Part shown: positions 39,521 through 46,742 of the stretch, piece by piece | Layout of the letters: every line of letters begins with the position of its first letter | Position numbering within the stretch: the first letter of the stretch is position 1 | Origin: an uncultured Anaerolineae bacterium | Lineage (GTDB): Bacteria; Chloroflexota; Anaerolineae; J036; Brachytrichaceae | DNA length: 64,000 nucleotides | Assembly (NCBI GenBank): GCA_938028725.1 | Contig: CALIMH010000003.1 | Coordinates: forward strand, 62,001 to 126,000 | Direction: 5' to 3' | Made by a program: the position numbers and the translations under genes | Notes under the pieces: generated by a model | Databases searched by the model: none | What the model was told of the DNA's origin: nothing | Seen by the model: the letters and a program-made list of their open reading frames with translations, nothing else

Positions 39521-40507
39521 TCACTTGGACCAATCCACGGCAAGCTGCTTGCGGCCGCGCAGCGCTTTCTCCACCGCCATTGCGGCGATCGCGCCTTCCG
39601 CCGCTGCCACCACCGCTTGCTTGACGTGGTTGCATAGCACGTCGCCGACGGCATACACGCCGGGGATAGTGGTGCGATATTCAGCATCCACGCGCACGCA
39701 GCCGGTCTCGTTGAGGGGGAGCTGGCCGCCGAGGAAATCGGTGGCCGGCCTGCCGCCCTGCAGGTAAATGAACGCGCCGTTGACCGGCAGCACCTGTTCG
39801 CCGCCATCGCGCAGTGCGACGCGCACGCCGGTCACGTGATCGCCGCCGATCACCTCACGCAGCGCAGCGCCAAGATACAGGCGGACGTTCGGTTGCGAGC
39901 TGAGCTCGTGCAGCAGCGGTTCGGGCGCGTGGATGCGCGGCGTCGGCGAGAGGAAATGCACAGTGCGCGCAAAGCGGGTGAGGAAGAGCGCTTCCTCAAC
40001 GGCCTCGTCGGTATTGCCCGCCACAGCCACGTCCTGGTCGCGGAAGAAAGCGCCGTCGCACGTGGCGCAGTAGGAGACACCGCGGCCGAGCAGCTCCTCC
40101 TCGCCCTTGACGCGCTGGCCGCGCGCCATCGAGCCAGTGGCGATGATCACGGCCCGCGCCTCGTATGTGCCGCCATTGGCGAAGAGCAGCTTGGGGTCAC
40201 TTTCCAGGTCCACCGCTTGCACCTTGTCCTGGACGAAAACCGCGCCGAAGCGCTGAGCTTGTTCGCGCATCCGCCGCAGCAGTTCCGCGCCGCTGATCTC
40301 CTCAGGGACGCCGGGGTAGTTGGCGATGCGCGAGGTGATGCCCAGTGCGCTAGCCGTTAAGCCTTTGTCCAGCACGATCACGCGCAGGTCGGCGCGCGCG
40401 GCGTACATCGCGGCTGTTGCGCCGGCGGGGCCACCACCGACGATGGCCACGTCCCACACCGACGCAGCCCCGTCCCCTGTTGTCGGCAACTCGAAGTGAA
40501 GGTCCAT
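39521..40507 (-). CDS. trxB: thioredoxin-disulfide reductase family flavoprotein
   Basis: The 328-residue protein has the FAD motif IVGGGPAGATAAMYAARA (about 22-40), redox pair C147-C150 in CATCDG, the NAD(P)-domain motif region VAVAGNTDEAVEEALFL, and a final FAD motif PGVYAVGDVLC. The NADPH motif usually reads GGGxxA; here it is AGNTDEA, so nucleotide preference may differ. It would reduce the PDO-type protein downstream and the small glutaredoxin upstream. The gene sits in the sulfur/thiol operon, 13 bases before groES in map order. Confidence 0.9.
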   Translation of the reverse strand: MDLHFELPTTGDGAASVWDVAIVGGGPAGATAAMYAARADLRVIVLDKGLTASALGITSRIANYPGVPEEISGAELLRRMREQAQRFGAVFVQDKVQAVDLESDPKLLFANGGTYEARAVIIATGSMARGQRVKGEEELLGRGVSYCATCDGAFFRDQDVAVAGNTDEAVEEALFLTRFARTVHFLSPTPRIHAPEPLLHELSSQPNVRLYLGAALREVIGGDHVTGVRVALRDGGEQVLPVNGAFIYLQGGRPATDFLGGQLPLNETGCVRVDAEYRTTIPGVYAVGDVLCNHVKQAVVAAAEGAIAAMAVEKALRGRKQLAVDWSK

Positions 40508-40519
40508 GCTCCGGTCACC

Positions 40520-40807
40520 TCACTCGGTGAACCGAGCAAGGATGTCGTTTTGGTCAAGCACAAGGTAGTCCACCCCGTTGTGGCGGAACTCCGTGCCGCT
40601 GTATTTGGCGTAGAGCACCTTGTCGTTCACCTTGACTTTGATCTCCTCGGAGTCGCCCACGGCCAGCACAATGCCGGTCTGCGGCTTTTCCTTGGCCGTC
40701 TCCGGCAACAGGATGCCGGTTGGCGTCTTGGATTCTTGCTCCAGCGGTTTGATTAACACGCGCGTGCCAAGCGGTTGTAGTGGTGGAACAGCGTGATTCT
40801 CTGTCAT
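40520..40807 (-). CDS. groES: GroES co-chaperonin (Cpn10)
   Basis: The 95-residue protein shows the Cpn10 fold marks PLGTRVLIKPLEQESKT, the mobile loop TPTGILLPETA, GIVLAVGDS and DKVLYAKYSGTEF. It forms the heptameric lid of GroEL. There is no groEL beside it; instead it lies between glutaredoxin and thioredoxin reductase genes in the sulfur/thiol operon. This may be the only groES or a second copy used under oxidative or sulfur stress; the window cannot tell. No CIRCE element was seen. Confidence 0.93.
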   Translation of the reverse strand: MTENHAVPPLQPLGTRVLIKPLEQESKTPTGILLPETAKEKPQTGIVLAVGDSEEIKVKVNDKVLYAKYSGTEFRHNGVDYLVLDQNDILARFTE

Positions 40808-40828
40808 GGTTACTCTCCTCCGTGTGTT

Positions 40829-41080
40829 TTACTGGATGCCAAGCAATTGGTTGATGCGCGCCTTATCGAAGCCCACGACGATCCGACCGCCGATGTCAAT
40901 CACCGGCACGCCGGTTTGCCCAGAGCGGCGCACCATGTCGCGCGCAGCGGCCGGATCCTTACTCACATCCACGTCTGTGAAGCGGATGCCCTTTTGGCGA
41001 AAGTAACTCTTCGCTGCATTGCAAAAGGCGCACGTCGGTGTGGTGAAGATCACCACTTTTGGCTGTGGCTTGTTGGTCAT
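40829..41080 (-). CDS. glutaredoxin-like protein
   Basis: The 83-residue protein has the active site C17-AF-C20 (TTPTCAFCNAAK), the TGVPVIDIGG cis-proline loop and the GFD-containing C-terminal helix start typical of NrdH/YruB-type glutaredoxins. It reduces disulfides or persulfides, and can be driven by a thioredoxin reductase rather than glutathione. It lies 21 bases upstream of groES in transcription order. Confidence 0.9.
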   Translation of the reverse strand: MTNKPQPKVVIFTTPTCAFCNAAKSYFRQKGIRFTDVDVSKDPAAARDMVRRSGQTGVPVIDIGGRIVVGFDKARINQLLGIQ

Positions 41081-41171
41081 AGTCTACCTCGAACAAGGCT
41101 TCGTGTGACAATCCGCTTGTTTAGATGCAGCGGTGGGCAAAAGGTAACAAGCGACGGCGGGGAGGGAGGCA

Positions 41172-41936
41172 CTAGGCCAGCAGCTTGCTGAGGTTGTCGA
41201 ACAGCACATACACCCCAAGCAAAAGGACGAAGCCGGCGAACAGCTGACGCAGCCGTAGCGGCGAGACAACTTGCGCCACGCGCGCCCCAGCAAAGGCACC
41301 TAGCAGGCCAGCCACCGCGAACGTCACCACCACACCGATATCCAAAGCGCCATCGCCGAGATGGCCGAGCAAGCCGGAAAGGCTGTTCATCGCGATCACC
41401 AGCAGCGAGGTGCCCACCGCAGCGCGCATCGGCAGCCCCACCAGCATCACGAGCGCCGGCACGCTCAGGAAGCCTCCACCTACGCCGAGGAAGCCGGTCA
41501 GTGCCCCAACCCCCGCGCCGGCCAGCAGGGTTGCCGGCAAGCCGCGCGGCTTTCCGGCTTCGCGCTCGGCGGCGCGGCGCAGCAGCATGGTCGCGCCCAC
41601 CACCAGCATGAGCACCCCGAAGGCCGCCATCAGTGCTGTTGGCGAGAAGGCGCGAGAGGCCCGCGCAGTGACGAAGGCCGTGGCCATGCCCGCCCCCCCG
41701 AAGGCCAGCGCAATGCGCCAGTTGAGCGTGCCGTGGGCGCGGTGCATCAGCACACCGCTCAAGCTATTGGCGCCAACAATCGCCAAGGAGGCAGTGACAG
41801 CCGCGCGTGGCTCTTGGCCGATCACATACACCAAGATCGGCACCGTCAAGATCGAGCCGCCCCCGCCCAACAAGCCCAGCGTGAAGCCGATGCCCACGCC
41901 GAGCGTGATCTCGGCCAGCATCATCCAGGCGCTCAC
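41172..41936 (-). CDS. TauE/SafE family sulfite/organosulfonate exporter
   Basis: The 254-residue protein is almost entirely hydrophobic helices (about eight), with the family motifs GFTLGLLGGGGSILTVPILVY near the N terminus and the internal repeat GFLGVGGGFLSVPALVML. TauE/SafE proteins move sulfite, sulfonate or thiosulfate-like anions. Between the CstB-like gene (18 bases away) and glutaredoxin, its role is probably to export sulfite or thiosulfate made from persulfides, as in the staphylococcal cst operon. That transport direction is inferred. Confidence 0.88.
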   Translation of the reverse strand: MSAWMMLAEITLGVGIGFTLGLLGGGGSILTVPILVYVIGQEPRAAVTASLAIVGANSLSGVLMHRAHGTLNWRIALAFGGAGMATAFVTARASRAFSPTALMAAFGVLMLVVGATMLLRRAAEREAGKPRGLPATLLAGAGVGALTGFLGVGGGFLSVPALVMLVGLPMRAAVGTSLLVIAMNSLSGLLGHLGDGALDIGVVVTFAVAGLLGAFAGARVAQVVSPLRLRQLFAGFVLLLGVYVLFDNLSKLLA

Positions 41937-41953
41937 ACGCCGCTCCTTCTAGC

Positions 41954-43363
41954 TTACTGCGCGCTGGACTCCACCGGCAGCGTTTCCGCCCAACGGTCCT
42001 CGCTATCTTGGAGCGTGGCCACCTGCGCGAAGCCGGCTCGACGCAGCCAAGAGGCAGCCACGAGAGAACGGTAGCCGCTGCTGCAATAGGCGATGATCCA
42101 CCGGTCGCTCGGCAGACTGGCCAGTTGGCGCGGCAGAAAGCCCAGGGGGATGTGCTTGGCGCCGCGTATGTGTCGGCGGGTGAACTCGGCTTTGCCGCGC
42201 ACGTCTAGGAGCACCAGGCCGTTTTGGGGCAATCGCTCCGCCACTTGTGCAGACGTCCACACGGGGAGCGTGGTGACGCGCTCGCCGACGTCGTCCGGCA
42301 ACCAATAACCCGCGACTCGGTCAACGCCGATGTTGCGCAGGTTGCGCAACACAGCGGTCAAGTGGTCCTCGCTGGGTAGGATGAGATAGAGTGGCTTGTC
42401 ATACTCGACAAACCAGCCGATCCACGTCACGTAGGCGCTGCTGTCCATGGGGATGCTGACAGTGCCGGTCAAGCTAGCGCGAGCGTAGTCCTCGCGGGGG
42501 CGCAAATCCACCACTAGCGCACCCTGCTCCAGGACAGCATGCAGTTCGGCGCGCCCAAGCCGCTGCGGCGCAGGGAGGCTGCTCAACAAGGGGACGCCGA
42601 CCTTGTTGACGCGCTTCATCTGCGCAAAGTAGCGCGGTGGCTCAGGCTGACCGTCGAGCAACCAGCGGACAAAGGCGGCCTGATCGCTGAAACGGAAGGC
42701 GGGGTTGAAGCGTCGCTCATAGCCGAGGGTGGTGGAAGGGATCGCACCAAGCGCTTTGCCACAAGCGCTGCCTGCCCCGTGACCGGGCCAAATCTGCAGA
42801 TAGTCGGGCAGCGCCTTGAAACGCTGGACGCTGTCAAATTGCTGGCGCGCGCCCACCTCCTTGGTGCCGACCAATCCGGCAGCCTCCTCCAGCAGGTCGG
42901 GTCGTCCCACATCGCCGACGAAGAGAAAGTCGCCGGTGAACACGCCCATAGGCTCATCTGCCACGGCCGTGTCGGTGATCATGAAGCTGAGGTGCTCAGG
43001 GGTGTGGCCGGGGGTGTGCAATGCCTGCACGCGGATGTTGCCCACCATCCAGATATCACCATCGCGCAGACGCACCACGTTGCGGTCGTCATCGAATTCA
43101 TATTTCCAGTTTGCGTCGCCCATGTCGCTGACGTAGGCGCGCGCGCCGGTGCGAGCGACGAGCTCACGCAGGCCGCTGACAAAATCCGCGTGTATGTGCG
43201 TCTCAGTGACGTGGGTGATGTGCAATCCCTCCCGCCGCGCCACGTGCAAGTAGGGCTCCACGTCGCGGATGGGGTCAACCACCATGGCCTCGCCAGTTTT
43301 GGCACAGCCCACCAGGTAAGAAGCCTGGGCCAACGCCTCGTCGTAGAAGTACCTCAGCAGCAT
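41954..43363 (-). CDS. CstB-like persulfide dioxygenase with two rhodanese domains
   Basis: The 469-residue protein starts with a metallo-beta-lactamase persulfide dioxygenase domain: iron ligands H56, H58 and D60 in ETHIHADFVSG, HTPGHTPEHL and FVGDVGRPDL. C201 lies in GSACGKALG, in the same context as the cysteine of staphylococcal CstB. Two rhodanese domains follow. The first (about 270-355) lacks the active cysteine (LILPSED) and is a pseudo-rhodanese. The second has C427 in AYCSSGYRS. In CstB this build oxidises persulfides to sulfite and then transfers sulfur to give thiosulfate. ATG 43363 is chosen; an upstream ATG at 43414 would overlap the rhodanese gene. Confidence 0.9.
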   Translation of the reverse strand: MLLRYFYDEALAQASYLVGCAKTGEAMVVDPIRDVEPYLHVARREGLHITHVTETHIHADFVSGLRELVARTGARAYVSDMGDANWKYEFDDDRNVVRLRDGDIWMVGNIRVQALHTPGHTPEHLSFMITDTAVADEPMGVFTGDFLFVGDVGRPDLLEEAAGLVGTKEVGARQQFDSVQRFKALPDYLQIWPGHGAGSACGKALGAIPSTTLGYERRFNPAFRFSDQAAFVRWLLDGQPEPPRYFAQMKRVNKVGVPLLSSLPAPQRLGRAELHAVLEQGALVVDLRPREDYARASLTGTVSIPMDSSAYVTWIGWFVEYDKPLYLILPSEDHLTAVLRNLRNIGVDRVAGYWLPDDVGERVTTLPVWTSAQVAERLPQNGLVLLDVRGKAEFTRRHIRGAKHIPLGFLPRQLASLPSDRWIIAYCSSGYRSLVAASWLRRAGFAQVATLQDSEDRWAETLPVESSAQ

Positions 43364-43376
43364 CCGACACCTCCAT

Positions 43377-43715
43377 TCAACGCTGAATAGGGAACCCAGC
43401 CGCCACCCACTCACCGATGCCGCCGAGGTCGTACACCTCGGTGAAGCCGGCCCGCTGCAGTATGCTGGCCGCGATGCTGCTGCGGTTGCCGGAGCGGCAA
43501 TACAGCACGATCGGTTTGTCGTTGGGGAGCTTATCCAGGTGGCGGTCTATCACCTGCACGTCAATATTGCGCGCGCCGGGGATATGGCCGGTGCGAAACT
43601 CCGCCGGCGTGCGCACATCCACCAGCACATGTTCTCGCTGGCGGAAGTCTTGGTGATACTGCTGCGGCGTGAGCGATTTCACACGAGCGCCGCTGCGAAA
43701 GAGAAAACCGAACAT
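43377..43715 (-). CDS. single-domain rhodanese sulfurtransferase
   Basis: The 112-residue protein is one rhodanese domain with VLVDVRTPAEFRTGHIPGA and active cysteine C73 in the six-residue loop CRSGNRS, followed by GGIGEWVAAGFPI. It would pass sulfane sulfur between low-molecular or protein thiols. It is the first gene of the seven-gene operon, 89 bases from the divergent LysR start. A GAGAGG ribosome site precedes the ATG. It resembles the CstA-like partners of CstB in role, but lacks their TusA and DsrE domains. Confidence 0.92.
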   Translation of the reverse strand: MFGFLFRSGARVKSLTPQQYHQDFRQREHVLVDVRTPAEFRTGHIPGARNIDVQVIDRHLDKLPNDKPIVLYCRSGNRSSIAASILQRAGFTEVYDLGGIGEWVAAGFPIQR

Positions 43716-43744
43716 AGCCTCAACCTCTCTCGTGATGCTGGTGC

Positions 43745-43766
43745 ATCGTAATCGCGTTGCGACGAT
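43745..43766. promoter_or_regulatory. candidate LysR operator between lysR and the sulfur operon
   Basis: The divergent 89-base gap holds an interrupted dyad, ATCGT at 43745-43749 and ACGAT at 43762-43766, containing ATC-N10-GAT. LysR regulators bind such T-N11-A-type dyads between divergent genes. On the minus strand TGGGCA (43773-43768) and TACGAT (43750-43745) are 17 bases apart and could be the operon promoter, overlapping the dyad. Confidence 0.4.
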
Positions 43767-43786
43767 CTGCCCAGACCCTTTATGCT

Positions 43787-43792
43787 TATAAT
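43787..43792 (+). promoter_or_regulatory. -10 box of the lysR gene
   Basis: Consensus TATAAT ends 12 bases before the TTG start at 43805, leaving at most a few bases of leader. No good -35 box is at the right distance, as would suit an activated or autoregulated promoter. Confidence 0.55.
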
Positions 43793-43804
43793 CTGTAATT
43801 AGCT

Positions 43805-44809
43805 TTGGCTTATATCTATCTCGACCCGTATAAGCTGCATCTCTTCTTGCGCGCGGCTCAGGCCGGCAGCTTCAGCGCGGCAGCAACCCAGTTTGCGATC
43901 TCACAGCCGGCGGTTAGCCAACACATCCGCGACTTAGAGCTGCAACTGGGAGTGGCGCTGTTCGAGCGCAGACGTCGCGGGGTGCAACTCACACCGCACG
44001 GCGAGCGACTGCGACACTACGCCGAGCGCCTGCTGGCGCTCGCGAGCGAGGCCCAACGCGAGATCGCCAACCTTGAAAACGCCGCCGACACCCAACTGGC
44101 GGTGGGCGCGACGCCGGGCATAGGGCACTACGTGCTGCCTGGCTGGCTAGCTCACTTTCACGCCCAACATCCCCGCGTGAAGGTCTCCATCCACAGCGGC
44201 ACCACCGAGTCCATCGGCCAGTTGCTTCAGCAACGGCGCATCGAGATCGGCCTGATCGAGGGCGAGCCATGGCCGACCAGCCCTGGGATGACAGCCCTGG
44301 CGCTGGGGGAGATACCACAACTTCTGGTGGTGGGGCCGAAACACCGCTTCTGGAACCGCGTTAAGCCGGTGACGCTCCAAGAGCTGGACGGCGAGGCGAT
44401 GGTGGCGCGCGAGCCAAACAGCCAGACGCGCGCCTGGATGGACGCCTTGTTTGCCCAGCACCGCGTCCAGCCCCGCATCGTGGCAGAGTCCGATAGCCCG
44501 GCCGCCATCAAGCACTTGGTTGAGCGCAGTGCCACCCTCACACTGCTCCCGCAATATGTGCTGGACGACGAGCTGAGCAGCGGCCGCTTGCAGGCTGTTC
44601 CGCTGCGCCCGCCACTCACGCGCACGCTGCGAGCGACATGGATGAACGACGAGCCGCTCTCACTTCAAGCACACGCCTTCATCCAGCACATCATCGCTGC
44701 ATCACAAGCAGGCTGGACCTCTCAACTGCCCAGCAGCCGGCGCACAAAGGGGTTGAGGCCTCCTCGCCCAAGCTCCCGCCGTTCGCGCAAGGCCACTGGC
44801 AACTTATAA
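43805..44809 (+). CDS. LysR-family transcriptional regulator
   Basis: The 334-residue protein starts at TTG 43805. The winged helix-turn-helix is at about residues 9-70 (LHLFLRAAQAGSFSAAATQ, FAISQPAVSQHIRDLELQLG, LFERRRRGVQLTPHGE). A coiled linker and a substrate-binding domain follow (VGATPGIGHYVLPGWLAHF, REPNSQTRAWMDALF). The type resembles CysB/CysR-like and YwfM-like regulators. Its divergent position next to the rhodanese gene makes it the likely regulator of the sulfur operon. The effector is unknown. The last codons carry the -10 box of the next gene. Confidence 0.9.
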   Translation: MAYIYLDPYKLHLFLRAAQAGSFSAAATQFAISQPAVSQHIRDLELQLGVALFERRRRGVQLTPHGERLRHYAERLLALASEAQREIANLENAADTQLAVGATPGIGHYVLPGWLAHFHAQHPRVKVSIHSGTTESIGQLLQQRRIEIGLIEGEPWPTSPGMTALALGEIPQLLVVGPKHRFWNRVKPVTLQELDGEAMVAREPNSQTRAWMDALFAQHRVQPRIVAESDSPAAIKHLVERSATLTLLPQYVLDDELSSGRLQAVPLRPPLTRTLRATWMNDEPLSLQAHAFIQHIIAASQAGWTSQLPSSRRTKGLRPPRPSSRRSRKATGNL

Positions 44810-44810
44810 T
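44805..44810 (+). promoter_or_regulatory. -10 box of the DUF951 gene, inside the lysR stop region
   Basis: TATAAT contains the lysR stop codon TAA and ends 7 bases before the GTG start at 44818, the normal distance to a transcription start. The DUF951 mRNA is therefore probably leaderless. Confidence 0.6.
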
Positions 44811-44817
44811 CGCACAC

Positions 44818-45039
44818 GTGTCCGGCTTTAAGCTGACCCCCGTCAAGGTGGGCGACACCGTCACCTTGCGCAAAGCTCATCCCTGCGGCGGCTACGATTG
44901 GACGGTCACGCGAGTGGGGGCAGACATTGGGCTGGTGTGCCACACGTGTGGACGCCGTATCATGCTCACACGGCGCGAGTTTGAGCGCCACCTGAAGGCA
45001 CACCATCCAGTTGCCGCGCCGACATCTTCCAACCTATGA
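44818..45039 (+). CDS. DUF951 family small protein
   Basis: The 73-residue protein from GTG 44818 matches the DUF951 pattern: VKVGDTVTLRKAHPCGGYDW, TVTRVGADIGLVCHTCGRRI, MLTRREFERHLKA. The C-x2-C pair CHTC plus the earlier PCGG cysteine suggest a small metal or nucleic-acid-binding fold. In many bacteria DUF951 genes lie near replication, translation or ychF genes; its role is unknown. The stop overlaps the start of the glycosyltransferase gene (ATGA at 45036-45039). Confidence 0.88.
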   Translation: MSGFKLTPVKVGDTVTLRKAHPCGGYDWTVTRVGADIGLVCHTCGRRIMLTRREFERHLKAHHPVAAPTSSNL

Positions 45040-46211
45040 CAGAGCAAAGCCGACGGCGGGTCGTGTTGCTCTATGGCAACACCGGCGGCGGACATCGCAG
45101 CGCAGCGCTGGCCATTGCGCGCGCGTTGGAGATGCTTTACCCCAGTCAGTACGACGTCCAGGTGGTGAACGGGCTGGTCAATTTGCCGTTCTTCATCAAC
45201 GCCTTCACCGAAACGTACCCGATGTGGGTCAACCACGCGCGCGTGCTGTATGCGCTGGGGTTTCATGCCACCAACGACCGGCGCCGCATTATGGCTCTGC
45301 GCAACGTGCTGGACCCGCTCAGCGAAAAGGCTGCCGACGCGATCATCGAGAACAACCCGGCCGATGTGTATGTGTCTTGTCACCCGCTGTTTGGGCAGGG
45401 GCTGCCGGCAGCGCTTCGGCGACTCAAGAAGGACGCACCGCTCATCCACGTGGTCACCGATCTGGTCTCTGGGCACGTGGCGCACTACGCGCCCGACGTG
45501 GACCTGCTCATCGTGCCCACCGCCGAGGCGTACCAGCAAGCGATCCGCAACCTTGTGCCGGAGGAGAAGGTGGTGGTGTGCGGGCAGCCAGTCGCGCCCG
45601 ACTTCGCCGAGCGGGCGGCGCAGCGCGATCACACCCGCGCCGCGCTGAAATTGCGCGACGACCTGCCCACTGTGTTGCTGATCGGCGGCGGTGACGGGAT
45701 GGGACGGCTCGAGGTGACCGCTCGGCATATTGCGCTCAGCGGCCTGCCGCTGCAACTCATCGTGGTGTGCGGGCGCAACCAGCGCGTCAAAGATAACCTG
45801 GAGTTCCTCAACCCGCGCATCCCGTTGATGTTGGTCATGGGGTTCGTGGACAACATCCCAGAGCTGATGGGGGCGTCAGATGTGCTGATCACGAAGGCGG
45901 GGCCGGGTACGATCTGCGAAGCGTTTATCGCTGGGCTGCCAATCATCCTCTACGACGCAGTTCCCGGCCAAGAGGAAGGCAACGTGGACTACGTGGTGAA
46001 GAATGGAGCTGGTGTGTGGTGTCCTTTCCCGTGGGATGTGCTGCGCCAGCTACGCGCCTGGCTCAACAACCCCGCCGCACGCGAGCAGGCACGCCAAGCC
46101 TCGTTGCGGCTGGCCAGGCCGAACTCGTCGCTGGAGATCGCGCGCACAGTCGTCAACTTCGTCGAACAGCGTGTGGCCTCCAACCCCGCGCAAAAAGCAA
46201 ATGCCAGTTGA
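45036..46211 (+). CDS. MGDG-synthase-like processive lipid glycosyltransferase (GT28)
   Basis: The 391-residue protein has the two-domain GT-B fold of the MGDG synthase/MurG group: VLLYGNTGGGHRSAALAIARALE at the N terminus, the acceptor-domain H in VSCHPLFGQGLP, then the donor domain with LLIGGGDGMGRLE, VMGFVDNIPELMGASDVLITKAGPGT and ICEAFIAGLPIILYD. Such enzymes add galactose or glucose to diacylglycerol in the cytoplasmic leaflet. The product may be a membrane glycolipid. Its start overlaps the DUF951 stop. A minus-strand terminator hairpin overlaps its last codons. Confidence 0.88.
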   Translation: MTEQSRRRVVLLYGNTGGGHRSAALAIARALEMLYPSQYDVQVVNGLVNLPFFINAFTETYPMWVNHARVLYALGFHATNDRRRIMALRNVLDPLSEKAADAIIENNPADVYVSCHPLFGQGLPAALRRLKKDAPLIHVVTDLVSGHVAHYAPDVDLLIVPTAEAYQQAIRNLVPEEKVVVCGQPVAPDFAERAAQRDHTRAALKLRDDLPTVLLIGGGDGMGRLEVTARHIALSGLPLQLIVVCGRNQRVKDNLEFLNPRIPLMLVMGFVDNIPELMGASDVLITKAGPGTICEAFIAGLPIILYDAVPGQEEGNVDYVVKNGAGVWCPFPWDVLRQLRAWLNNPAAREQARQASLRLARPNSSLEIARTVVNFVEQRVASNPAQKANAS

Positions 46212-46228
46212 GTGCGCTCAACTGGCAT
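46191..46228 (-). terminator. terminator of the acidic-protein gene, overlapping the GT28 stop codon
   Basis: ATGCCAGTTGAG and CTCAACTGGCAT form a perfect 12 bp stem with a 4-base loop (46201-46228). On the minus strand it is followed by TTGCTTTTTG, a usable T-tract, 12 bases beyond the acidic gene stop. The TGA of the glycosyltransferase lies inside the stem. On the plus strand no T-run follows. Confidence 0.8.
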
Positions 46229-46240
46229 CAGCTCACGAGC

Positions 46241-46648
46241 TCACTCGTCCTCTTCGAACTCTTCATCATCGTCCCATAAGCCGGCGTCTTCATCATCAAA
46301 TTCTGCGTCGTCGAAGTCTTCCTCGTCTTCAAACTCTTCATCTTCATCCTCATCCTCAAATCCCTCGTCATCCATGTCCTCGTATTCTTCGTCCTCAAAA
46401 TCCGCCTCTTCTTCCTCGTCCTCAAAGTCCTCGTCGTCTTCAAAGTCCTCCTCATCATCGTCGAATTCGTCAAAGTCCTCGTCCTCCTCGAGGTCTTCCT
46501 CAAACAATTCTTCGTCGAGGGCTTCGGTATCCTCGTCGTCTTCTGCGCGCTGCATCAACACGGCCGGGGCGGATGCAAGTCGTTGCCAAAGCAAGTTGAC
46601 GACGCCTAACCCCACCCGAGGAGTGACATGCGGGTTGAGAGCAGTCAT
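46241..46648 (-). CDS. very acidic Asp/Glu-rich protein
   Basis: The 135-residue protein has an ordinary N terminus (about 1-34, MTALNPHVTPRVGLGVVNLL) and then 101 residues of which 75 are Asp or Glu. Eleven phenylalanines are spaced about every 7-9 residues (FEDEDEDEEFEDEEDF-type). The opposite strand is also open as a Ser-rich frame, but the minus frame has a ribosome site (GAGGTAAG about 6 bases before ATG), a TATAAT box at 46687-46682 and its own terminator. The family is not recognised. Proteins this acidic can be nucleic-acid mimics, histone-like chaperones or cation buffers. No function is assigned. Confidence 0.72.
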   Translation of the reverse strand: MTALNPHVTPRVGLGVVNLLWQRLASAPAVLMQRAEDDEDTEALDEELFEEDLEEDEDFDEFDDDEEDFEDDEDFEDEEEEADFEDEEYEDMDDEGFEDEDEDEEFEDEEDFDDAEFDDEDAGLWDDDEEFEEDE

Positions 46649-46681
46649 GTTTACTTACCTCGTGTGCTCGTAGTGGCGTTG

Positions 46682-46687
46682 ATTATA
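46682..46687 (-). promoter_or_regulatory. -10 box of the acidic-protein gene
   Basis: TATAAT on the minus strand lies 33 bases before the ATG at 46648, with GAGGTAAG between them. No clear -35 box is seen. Confidence 0.5.
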
Positions 46688-46742
46688 AGTTGCGTTGCAT
46701 CAGCATCGGCTGGGGCACGTGGTTATGATCGCGGTGTCCGAT

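Noticed and set aside
46212-46673. Plus-strand Ser-rich frame of 153 codons
   Set aside because: It is the antisense of the acidic gene: GAR/GAY codons read backward give Ser/Leu-rich frames. The minus strand has the promoter, ribosome site and terminator.
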